Positions 1 through 6,415 of a stretch of 6,616 bases of DNA are shown here, in pieces (the stretch's first letter is position 1; every line of letters starts with the position of its first letter). The notes beneath the pieces are model-generated. The model was not told the DNA's origin and ran no database searches. It saw nothing but the letters and a program-made list of their open reading frames with translations. Source of the stretch: Gemmatimonadota bacterium (lineage in GTDB: Bacteria; Gemmatimonadota; Gemmatimonadetes; Gemmatimonadales; Gemmatimonadaceae). Location of the stretch: NCBI GenBank assembly GCA_003222065.1, contig QHUV01000140.1, positions 1 to 6,616 on the forward strand, written 5' to 3'. The position numbers and the translations under genes are program-made.

Positions 1-1
1 T

Positions 2-1735
2 GGCCTGGAGGCGATACAAAATGAGCTGACGACCGTTCGCTTCACACCGACGGCGCAGATCCGCTACACCCCGCTCGCGTGGTTTACCAATCGGCTCACG
101 ATCGGCGGAGACATTTCGTCGACGCACGGCGTCACGTTCTTCCCGAAGAATAGCCAAAGTTGGTACAACGGCGATCAGGCCAACGGATATGTCGAGGACG
201 TGCAGGATCCGATTCACATCTATACGGTCGACTACCTCGGCAACATTCACTCGAGCTTCGGTGGCACGCGACAGATCGCGTCCGACTTCTCCTTCGGCAG
301 TCAATACATCAACACCGTCGAGAACGTCCTCGCAGGCATCGGCATCGGTCTCGCTACCAATTCCTCCAATCTCGTCTCCTCAGCGGCGACCAGCGAAGCG
401 CATCAGACCTACACCCAATCGAAGTCTCTGGGCCTGCTGGCGCAGGAGCAGGTGAGCTTCGGCCAGATGCTCTTTCTGCAGGCTGGCGCGCGCGTCGACC
501 GCAATTCGGCCTTCGGCAAGGCGTTCGGATCGCTCGTCCTGCCGAAGGTGAGCGCATCGTGGGTCGTCTCGCAGCAGTCCTTCTGGTCGCGTTATGCAAA
601 TGCGATTTCGACGCTGCGTCTCCGCGCCGCCTATGGATCGACCGGCCGGTCGCCAAGTCCGGGTGCCTCGCTGCGAACCTATGCGCCGTTCACGTTCGTC
701 ACGCCCACCGGTGGCACGGGTCCTGGCGTCGTGCAAGCCAGTCCGGGGAATCCCAATCTCAAGCCCGAGCGCGGCACCGAATTCGAGACCGGCGTCGACG
801 CCGGCTTCTTCCACGAGCGGGCGGGTATCGAGCTCACCTACTACGACAAGCACACCTCGGATTTGTTGCTCACGAATCCGCTCGCGCCCTCTCTCGCCTT
901 CACGAGCAATCCGTTCATCAATGCGGGCAAGGTGGACAATCGCGGCATCGAGTTCACGCTGCGAATCAACCCGGTCGATCAGCGCAACGTTAGGTGGGAC
1001 GCGTCCCTCAATGGCAGCACGCTGAGGAATCGTCTTCTCAGCCTCGGCGCAATCGCCATTCCGAACCAGACGGAGATCAGCCCAGATCTCTCGTACAGAT
1101 ACGTGATCGGGAAGCCGCTCTCCTCATGGTACTCGAGCAAGATTACGGGCATCGACACCGTGGCGGGGCGAGCGACGGTGACGAGCACGCCGGTGTTCGC
1201 CGGGCCGCAGTGGCCGACATTCACGGCGAACCTCACCAACACCGTCACGCTGTACAAGAACCTATCGCTCTACGCGCTCGTCACGCATCAACAGGGTGGC
1301 AAAATTCTCAACGTGACGCCCCTGTACCGAGACCTCACTGGGAGTAGCGCGGGCGCGAATCTGTCCGCAAGCCAGGGCGGCTACAGCAAGGCCGAACAGA
1401 TCGCCCACTTCGGTCCCTTCTTCACGCCGGCGGGCGCGCGGGTACCGCTCGTCCTCGATCGGTATCTCCAGCCGACCGACTTCGTTAGGCTTGCGGAGCT
1501 GTCCGCCACGGTCACGCTTCCGAATCAATACGCGGAGCGACTCCGCGCGTCGGGTGCGTCGTTGGTGTTCGGCGTTCGTAATCTGCACGTCTGGAAGAAG
1601 AAGTCGTTCGATGGTCCCGATCCTGACTTTCAAGCGAATACGACGCTGACGGGCACGGCTCAATACGCCAGCATCGAAGAGTTCACGGTGCCGCAGCCGC
1701 GCCGATGGCTGGTCCGCCTCAACCTTCAGTTCTGA
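2..1735 (+). CDS. SusC/RagA-type TonB-dependent outer membrane transporter, C-terminal part (5' truncated)
   Basis: The open frame enters from the left edge without a stop and gives about 577 residues, so the real start, signal peptide, carboxypeptidase-D-like domain and plug lie outside the window. What remains looks like outer-membrane beta-barrel: alternating aromatic/polar strands, the conserved segment NPNLKPERGTEFETGVD (from nt 749) typical of SusC-like TonB-dependent receptors, preceded by LRLRAAYGSTGRSP, and a C-terminus RRWLVRLNLQF ending in Phe, as expected for a BAM-recognised last strand. Family knowledge: SusC proteins form the TonB-ExbBD-energised channel for glycans, peptides or other large nutrients and pair with a SusD lipoprotein, which is exactly the next gene. 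The substrate cannot be read from the sequence. A classical TonB receptor without SusD is unlikely given that neighbour. Confidence 0.92.
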   Translation, partial: GLEAIQNELTTVRFTPTAQIRYTPLAWFTNRLTIGGDISSTHGVTFFPKNSQSWYNGDQANGYVEDVQDPIHIYTVDYLGNIHSSFGGTRQIASDFSFGSQYINTVENVLAGIGIGLATNSSNLVSSAATSEAHQTYTQSKSLGLLAQEQVSFGQMLFLQAGARVDRNSAFGKAFGSLVLPKVSASWVVSQQSFWSRYANAISTLRLRAAYGSTGRSPSPGASLRTYAPFTFVTPTGGTGPGVVQASPGNPNLKPERGTEFETGVDAGFFHERAGIELTYYDKHTSDLLLTNPLAPSLAFTSNPFINAGKVDNRGIEFTLRINPVDQRNVRWDASLNGSTLRNRLLSLGAIAIPNQTEISPDLSYRYVIGKPLSSWYSSKITGIDTVAGRATVTSTPVFAGPQWPTFTANLTNTVTLYKNLSLYALVTHQQGGKILNVTPLYRDLTGSSAGANLSASQGGYSKAEQIAHFGPFFTPAGARVPLVLDRYLQPTDFVRLAELSATVTLPNQYAERLRASGASLVFGVRNLHVWKKKSFDGPDPDFQANTTLTGTAQYASIEEFTVPQPRRWLVRLNLQF

Positions 1736-1738
1736 GCC

Positions 1739-2989
1739 ATGAGAATCTTTCAATCAGTCGGCGCCTTGAGCGTCGCGTGCGCGGCGGCGATCGCCAGCAC
1801 CGGATGCAATCTGGACGTGAAGAATCCGACGGTGATCGACGCCGCGACGTTCAACCCGAATGCCGACGGCACGACCCTCGCCCTATCGGCGCAGACGAAT
1901 TTCTACATCGCGTTTCAAAGTATGGCGCTTTACGCTGGACTCATCTCGGACGAGCTGTGGACCGGTGCGGCGCGCTTGCAGACGAAGCGCCTTGCCGCGC
2001 GGGTGTTCGCGTCCACGGACGACATCAACGCCGATTTCCACGCGCCGCTCAGCCTCGCGATTGCGTCGAATGAAAACGCGATCGGCGCGCTGCAATCGGG
2101 CGCCGGCGCCGCGTCCGATCTGAACCTCGCCCGCGCGTCGATGAATGCGGGATTCGCGCTCGACCTCATGGCCGAGACGATGTGCGCTGGTGTGATTCAG
2201 GGCGGACCGCAGCTCAGCGACGCGCAGCTGCTCGACTCGGCGATCACCCGCTTCACCAATGCGGTCACGGTGGCCACGGCTGCCGGCACCGCGGGCGCCG
2301 CTATCGTCAACGCGTCGAACGTTGGGCTCGCGCGGGCCTATCTGCAGAAGGGTGACTACACGCACGCCAGTCAGACGGCGGCGTTGGTCCCGGCGGCCTT
2401 TTCGATAAACGTCATAACGAGCACGAACGTGAGTACCCAGGGGACGTTAGGCAATCAGCTGTACGGAAACACGGTCCAGGGCCAAATCGTCTCGCCCCAG
2501 CGCTACCGGATCAACGATCCACGACTGCCGGTTGATAGTACGCGTCCGGGCGCGACGCTCAACGGTCAGAAGTACGTCGTTCAGGCGAAGTACAACAGCT
2601 ACGGCGATCCGATCCGGCTCGCTTCCGGGCTCGAGGCCCAATACATCGCCGCCGAGGCGGCGCTGCATGGCAGCGCCAGTACGGCGGCGGCGCTCACGCT
2701 GATCAACACGCGTCGCACGGCGGGCGGGCAGGGCGCGTACGCCGGGGGCACCGACACCTTATCCGTAGTCACGGAGCTTCTCAATCAACGCGCTCGCGAT
2801 TTTTGGCTCGAAGGGAAGAAGCTGGGTGACCTGCGCCGCAATCCGTCTGTCGCACTCGCCTCGGTGTTGACGGATCCTAGCGGCAACCCATTCTATGTGC
2901 CGAGTACGACGCTGCCTTCATTTGGCAGTACCTTCTGCGCACCAATCCCGCCGCAGGAGACGAACGCCAACCCCAATTTCAAGCCGTAG
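1739..2989 (+). CDS. SusD/RagB-like outer membrane nutrient-binding lipoprotein
   Basis: The protein has 416 residues. It starts with a lipoprotein signal peptide (MRIF, hydrophobic stretch, lipobox STGC with Cys23) followed by NLDVKNP, the usual SusD mature start. A helical TPR-like core follows: SDELW around 70-74, AETMCAGVI at 145-153, LARAYLQKGDYTHASQTA at 197-213. The C-terminal half has YIAAEAALHG at 302-311 and the diagnostic RARDFWLEGKKLGDLRR at 351-367, ending with PIPPQETNANPNFKP. Family role: surface lipoprotein that lids the SusC barrel and captures ligand. The ATG lies 3 nt after the SusC stop with no clear Shine-Dalgarno sequence, so translation is probably coupled. It is shorter than typical Bacteroidetes SusD (450-600 residues) but in line with Gemmatimonadota-type members. 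Ligand unknown. Confidence 0.93.
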   Translation: MRIFQSVGALSVACAAAIASTGCNLDVKNPTVIDAATFNPNADGTTLALSAQTNFYIAFQSMALYAGLISDELWTGAARLQTKRLAARVFASTDDINADFHAPLSLAIASNENAIGALQSGAGAASDLNLARASMNAGFALDLMAETMCAGVIQGGPQLSDAQLLDSAITRFTNAVTVATAAGTAGAAIVNASNVGLARAYLQKGDYTHASQTAALVPAAFSINVITSTNVSTQGTLGNQLYGNTVQGQIVSPQRYRINDPRLPVDSTRPGATLNGQKYVVQAKYNSYGDPIRLASGLEAQYIAAEAALHGSASTAAALTLINTRRTAGGQGAYAGGTDTLSVVTELLNQRARDFWLEGKKLGDLRRNPSVALASVLTDPSGNPFYVPSTTLPSFGSTFCAPIPPQETNANPNFKP

Positions 2990-2995
2990 CAAGTT

Positions 2996-3032
2996 GGACC
3001 GCAGAGGGCGCCCTCCACGCCCTCCGCGGTTC
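2996..3032. terminator. Imperfect long hairpin between convergent genes, likely bidirectional terminator
   Basis: Two 15-nt arms (2996-3010 and 3018-3032) pair around a 7-nt loop. On the + strand there are 13 Watson-Crick pairs, one G-U wobble and one A-C mismatch; on the - strand the wobble and mismatch swap places. It begins 7 nt after the SusD stop and ends 10 nt before the end of the opposing small gene, the expected place for a shared terminator. No strong T-run follows on either strand, so it could instead be an mRNA 3'-end stabilising stem. Confidence 0.6.
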
Positions 3033-3042
3033 AGCATCATCG

Positions 3043-3252
3043 TTAGGCCGTTCGAGCCTTTCGACAACCCGCGCACACCGTTTGGGTCCGCGGGATGAGC
3101 CGAGCGAGAAGTTGTCGCCAAAAGCCGCCATGCAAATGCGCCGGGCAGAGGAGACGCCCGCACCGAGCGCACACCCCGCCGTACACGGGATCGAAGAGGG
3201 CGCGGCATTGCTCGCAGCGGCCGAGCAACGTTGACGGCTTGAAGAGGGCCAT
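3043..3252 (-). CDS. Small Cys-rich protein with FYVE/B-box-like cross-brace zinc finger (hypothetical)
   Basis: From ATG at 3252 the product is 69 residues: C13-x2-C16, F20, C28-x2-C31-G, C36-x2-H39-x-H41, then a basic amphipathic stretch and C60-x2-C63. Four paired knuckles in this order suit a two-zinc treble-clef/cross-brace fold (FYVE, B-box or RING-like), and the CxxCxxxF...CxxCGxxxCxxH run is notably FYVE-like. Similar CGR-x2-C knuckles occur at the ends of some bacterial TPR proteins. The pattern of eight or nine ligands makes a chance frame unlikely, and third positions are GC-rich. No function can be assigned. The frame is also open upstream to a GTG at 3369 (108 residues); I prefer ATG 3252 because homology-like sequence begins there and a -10-like TACGAT sits about 50 nt upstream. 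A GGAGG lies before the ATG but only 1 nt away, too close to be a good ribosome site. A shadow frame remains possible. Confidence 0.6.
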   Translation of the reverse strand: MALFKPSTLLGRCEQCRALFDPVYGGVCARCGRLLCPAHLHGGFWRQLLARLIPRTQTVCAGCRKARTA

Positions 3253-3300
3253 GCCTCCGCGGAAGTCGCTAGGGGTTCCAGACGGCTGCAAAGGTAACGA

Positions 3301-3306
3301 ATCGTA
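3301..3306 (-). promoter_or_regulatory. Possible -10 element for the small zinc-finger gene
   Basis: Read on the - strand this is TACGAT, a fair -10 hexamer that would place transcription start about 40 nt before the ATG at 3252. The region 16-18 nt further upstream holds no good -35 sequence, so this is a weak call. Confidence 0.25.
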
Positions 3307-3343
3307 GTCGGACGGCCTATCGAGCCAGCACCGAGTCGGTTCC

Positions 3344-3376
3344 CCTTGACATCTAGGCATTGACAGCACATTGATG
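3344..3376 (+). promoter_or_regulatory. Repeated TTGACA-like elements upstream of PadR: candidate promoter/operator
   Basis: Three direct copies of an octamer-like unit occur: CCTTGACA (3344-3351), CATTGACA (3358-3365) and CATTGATG (3369-3376), with starts offset by 14 and 11 nt. The two TTGACA hexamers are perfect -35 consensus. From the first one, a 17-18 nt spacer leads only to a poor -10 (CATTGA or ATTGAT near 3369-3375). An 11-nt offset places two copies on the same helix face. PadR regulators commonly repress their own operon by binding near the promoter, so this is the natural place for an operator, although the copies are direct rather than the usual inverted arrangement. Confidence 0.35.
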
Positions 3377-3410
3377 CATAGACCACTGGGTGACTATCCG
3401 CCTCGCACCG

Positions 3411-3740
3411 ATGCCGCAGACCAAAGACCGCCTTCACGGCACCCTCGACGCCCTCGTTCTCAAAACGCTCACCTTCGGCCCGCGCCATGGCTACGCCATC
3501 GTGCGTTGGTTGCGGGAACAGACTCGCGACGCACTGAGTGTCGAAGAGGGGTCGCTCTATCCCGCGCTCTATCGCATGGAACGAGACGGCTGGATCGAGG
3601 CCGACTGGGGCACCTCGGAGCTCGGCCGCAAGGCAAAGTTCTACCAGATCACCGATAAGGGGCGCCGCCAGCTGCGCGCCGAGACGAAGGAGTTCGCCAG
3701 CTTCGTCGCCGCCGTCGCACCCTTGCTGCTCCCCGCGTGA
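3411..3740 (+). CDS. PadR-family winged-helix transcriptional regulator
   Basis: The protein has 109 residues from ATG 3411. Residues 8-30 (LHGTLDALVLKTL...HGY) are the typical first PadR helices, 45-61 (EEGSLYPALYRMERDGW) the recognition helix region, and 72-88 (GRKAKFYQITDKGRRQL) the wing; a short C-terminal helix completes a compact PadR-s1 type protein that should dimerise. An in-frame GTG at 3390 would add seven residues; ATG 3411 is preferred because family members usually begin just before the TLD segment. No strong Shine-Dalgarno sequence precedes either start. Its stop overlaps the GTG of the next gene (GTGA), so both are translated from one mRNA. Family and context suggest it represses its own operon with the permease in response to an unknown ligand or envelope stress; that role is inferred. 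Confidence 0.94.
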   Translation: MPQTKDRLHGTLDALVLKTLTFGPRHGYAIVRWLREQTRDALSVEEGSLYPALYRMERDGWIEADWGTSELGRKAKFYQITDKGRRQLRAETKEFASFVAAVAPLLLPA

Positions 3741-6415
3741 CCAGCCGCCGCCGAACGACCAGGCTCTGGCGCACCTCCGTCGAGGACGAGGTCGAGAACG
3801 AGCTCGCCTTTCATCTGGAGATGACCACTCGCGAGTTGATGGAGCGCGGCATGACACGCCGCGATGCCCGGCTCGAGGCCGAGCGACGCTTCGGCGACAA
3901 CACGTCGATCAATGCGGAGTGCCGGCGCTATGGACGTGAGCGCGATCGCCGCGTCGGTCGCGCCGAGTACCGGCACGAGCTGCGCCAGGACATGACGTTT
4001 GCCGTCCGTCAACTAGTGCGAGCTCGCGGCTTCACGATCATCGCCGTGCTCACTCTCGCGTTAGGCATCGGTGCCACCGCCGCCGTATTCAGCGCCCTCG
4101 ACGCCGTCGCGCTCCGGCCCCTCCCGTACGCGAATGCCGACCGCATCGTCGCCATCTATCCCACGCGACGTGGTGAGATCACCGACCCGTCGCCGCCGGA
4201 GTTTCTCGCCTATCGTGGGGTTCCTGCGTTCGATCACGTCGCCGCCGCCGTCTTGCAGGCCGGCATCACGATGCGCCTCGGCGACGTGCCCGAGATGATC
4301 ACCGGTGGTCGCGTGAGCGCGGACTACTTCGCGGTCTTCGGTGCACGTCCCCTCATTGGCCGCACGTTCATGCCTGACGAGGATGTCAGCGGCCACGCCA
4401 ACGTCGCCGTCATCAGTCACCGGCTGTGGCTGAGCCACTTCAACGGTGATCGAGGCGCGGTGAATCGCGTCGTCGAGATCGACGGCACGCCGCACACGAT
4501 AATCGGTGTCATGCCGCCCGCATTCGATGTGACGCGCGGCAGCGAAGACATCTGGACGCCCATCGCCTTGGCGCCGGAAGACGCGACGAAGTACGGTGAG
4601 CATTACCTCAAGGTCTTCGCGCGACTCCGGCCCGCGGTCACCGCTGGCCAGGCGCGCGCCGCGCTGATTCCCATCGAACGTGGCGTGGCCGAGCGGATCC
4701 CCGAGCGCACGTTGGCGCTGCGCGAGTACGGCGTCGAGACGCATCGCTACATCGACGATTTGGTCGGCAACTACGCCTCGCTGCTTCTCGTCCTGTTGGG
4801 CGCGGTGGGTTTCGTGCTCGTCATCGCCTGCGTCAACGTCGCGAATTTGCTGCTGGCGCGTGGCAGCGCGCGCGCGAAGGAGCTGGCGATCAGGGCTGCA
4901 TTGGGCGCCGGCCGCGGCCGGCTCGTTAGGCAGCTGCTGACGGAAAGTCTCGTCCTCGCCACGGCCGGCGCCCTCGTCGGACTGGCCGTGGCCGTCGGTC
5001 TCTTGCGCGTCATTCTCGGCGTGAGCCCGGAAGACATTCCTCGCCTCGAGCAGGCACATCTGGATTGGCGCGTACTCGCGTTCACGCTTGGTATCGGCAT
5101 GATGAGTGCGCTGCTCTTCGGGCTTCTGCCGGCACTCCGTGCGGTGCGACCCCAATTGCAACAAACGTTGCGCGAGGGAGGGCGCGGCTCGATCACGCGC
5201 GACCGGCTACGGCCCGTGCTCGTCGCCGCCGAAATTGCCCTGGCCATGACGCTCCTCGTCGGCTCGGGCTTGCTGATTCGCAGCGCGTGGCTCATGCAAC
5301 ACGTCGATCCAGGCTTTGCGCCAAGTGGCGTGCTCACGGCGCGGCTGATATTGCCGGCGGCGCGCTATCCAACGGGACAGGCGGTCACCCGGGTCTACGC
5401 CGCGATTCGTGACGAAGCAGCGCGGATTCCCGGTGCGCAGTCGGCAGCACTATCGTCTGTCGTCCCGCTCTCGGGATCGTCGATGAATTCGTCGGTGGCC
5501 GCGGAGGGACGACCGGAAAATGACCGCGCGCCGCAGGCGAACGTGCGCTTCACGAGCAGTGGCTACTTCGCGACGATGCGCATCCCGATCATCGCCGGCC
5601 GCGACATCGCAACGACGGACAACGCCTCTGCGCCTGGCGTGATGGTCATCAACGAAGCGCTGGCTCGGCTCCTCTGGCCCTCGAGCGATCCACGGGAGGC
5701 AATCGGGCGACGCATCAGCGCCGTGGGATCGAAGAATGATCCGAAGTATCGCGAGGTCATCGGTGTCGTCGGCGATCTTCACGACGCCGGTCTCAATCAA
5801 GTCCCGGCTCCGGAGTTCTACGTGCCGTTCGAGCAGACTCCGGAGCTGATCTGGCCGATCATCCAGCGTTCGCTGGTTGTCGTCGTGCGCGGTCCACCGA
5901 CAGAGGCCGCCGCCCAGGCGCTCGCTCGGCAGCTTGGGCGCGCGGTCGCCCGCGTCGACGCGTCATTGCCGCTCACCGAAACCAAGTCGATGAACGAGTT
6001 TCTCCGCGCGTCGCTGGCCACCGCGCGCATGAACACCGTGCTGCTCTCGTTGCTCGGCGGAATCGCGCTCGCGCTCGCGATGGTCGGCATCTACGGCGTC
6101 GTATCCTACTTCGTGAATCAGCGCGTCCACGAGATCGGTATCCGCATGGCGCTGGGCGCGACGCCGGGTCTCATCTGGGGATTCGTGATGCGTCGCGGGC
6201 TAGGCCCGATCGTCAGTGGCTTGATCGTCGGTATCGCGCTCTCGCTGTTGACGACGACTGTCCTGCGCCAGCAGTTGTACGGTGTCACGGCGCACGATCC
6301 ACTCACGCTCGGCGGCGTGGGATTCCTGCTCCTGATTGTTGCTGTCGTCGCGATGTACGTTCCGGCAAGGCGCGCCATGCACGTCGCGCCGATCGTCGCG
6401 CTCAACGAGGGCTGA
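3737..6415 (+). CDS. Duplicated MacB/FtsX-type ABC permease (ADOP family, orphan)
   Basis: The protein has 892 residues. Order: cytoplasmic permease prefix domain (about 8-60, with DEVENELAFHLEM and EAERRFGD); TM1 about 99-121; first MacB-like periplasmic domain about 122-345; three helices about 347-374, 404-428, 445-468 (first FtsX domain); TM5 about 494-514; second periplasmic domain about 515-765; three helices about 767-792, 820-842, 856-876 (second FtsX domain). The coupling motifs KELAIRAALGAGRGRLVRQLL (381-401) and HEIGIRMALGATPG (798-811) show the internal duplication: two MacB-type permeases fused into one chain. GTG start at 3737 is fixed by the 4-nt overlap with the PadR stop and by the prefix domain. 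No ATP-binding gene is adjacent, as usual for this orphan family, so it must recruit an ATPase encoded elsewhere. MacB relatives act as mechanotransmission efflux or lipoprotein machines; the substrate is unknown. Confidence 0.95.
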   Translation: MTSRRRTTRLWRTSVEDEVENELAFHLEMTTRELMERGMTRRDARLEAERRFGDNTSINAECRRYGRERDRRVGRAEYRHELRQDMTFAVRQLVRARGFTIIAVLTLALGIGATAAVFSALDAVALRPLPYANADRIVAIYPTRRGEITDPSPPEFLAYRGVPAFDHVAAAVLQAGITMRLGDVPEMITGGRVSADYFAVFGARPLIGRTFMPDEDVSGHANVAVISHRLWLSHFNGDRGAVNRVVEIDGTPHTIIGVMPPAFDVTRGSEDIWTPIALAPEDATKYGEHYLKVFARLRPAVTAGQARAALIPIERGVAERIPERTLALREYGVETHRYIDDLVGNYASLLLVLLGAVGFVLVIACVNVANLLLARGSARAKELAIRAALGAGRGRLVRQLLTESLVLATAGALVGLAVAVGLLRVILGVSPEDIPRLEQAHLDWRVLAFTLGIGMMSALLFGLLPALRAVRPQLQQTLREGGRGSITRDRLRPVLVAAEIALAMTLLVGSGLLIRSAWLMQHVDPGFAPSGVLTARLILPAARYPTGQAVTRVYAAIRDEAARIPGAQSAALSSVVPLSGSSMNSSVAAEGRPENDRAPQANVRFTSSGYFATMRIPIIAGRDIATTDNASAPGVMVINEALARLLWPSSDPREAIGRRISAVGSKNDPKYREVIGVVGDLHDAGLNQVPAPEFYVPFEQTPELIWPIIQRSLVVVVRGPPTEAAAQALARQLGRAVARVDASLPLTETKSMNEFLRASLATARMNTVLLSLLGGIALALAMVGIYGVVSYFVNQRVHEIGIRMALGATPGLIWGFVMRRGLGPIVSGLIVGIALSLLTTTVLRQQLYGVTAHDPLTLGGVGFLLLIVAVVAMYVPARRAMHVAPIVALNEG

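Larger units (their letters stand above)
988..4931 (+). repeat. Dispersed strand-biased word CGTTAGG(C), six copies
   Basis: Copies are at 988-994, 1483-1489, 2445-2451, 3041-3047, 4059-4065 and 4924-4930; all except the first are followed by C. Coordinates here span first to last copy, not a continuous element. I found no reverse-complement copy (CCTAACG). Two copies lie in SusC (Val-Arg), one in SusD (Leu237-Gly238), one at the 3' end of the small - strand gene overlapping its stop codon, and two in the permease (Leu109-Gly110, Val397-Arg398). The coding copies use AGG or TTA codons, which are scarce in this GC-rich sequence. Confidence 0.6.

Noticed and set aside
160..993. 277-residue open frame on the + strand
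   Set aside because: It overlaps the SusC frame, which carries recognisable motifs; this frame is Arg/His-rich noise.
3041..3048. GTTAGGC matches the integron attC core consensus GTTRRRY
   Set aside because: No matching inverse core (RYYYAAC) or attC-type stem lies nearby, most copies sit inside conserved coding sequence, and there is no integrase or cassette layout.
2979..3857. 292-residue open frame on the - strand
   Set aside because: It runs antisense through the PadR gene and the permease start, overlaps the zinc-finger gene in another frame, and has low-complexity Arg/Ser/Ala-rich sequence without domain character; it is a GC-rich shadow.
988..4931. TTAGGC resembles a nematode telomere repeat
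   Set aside because: Copies are single, widely spaced and within bacterial genes; there is no tandem array.
4061..5164. 367-residue open frame on the - strand
   Set aside because: It is antisense to the well-supported permease and has Arg/Gln/Asp/His-rich composition typical of a complement-strand shadow.
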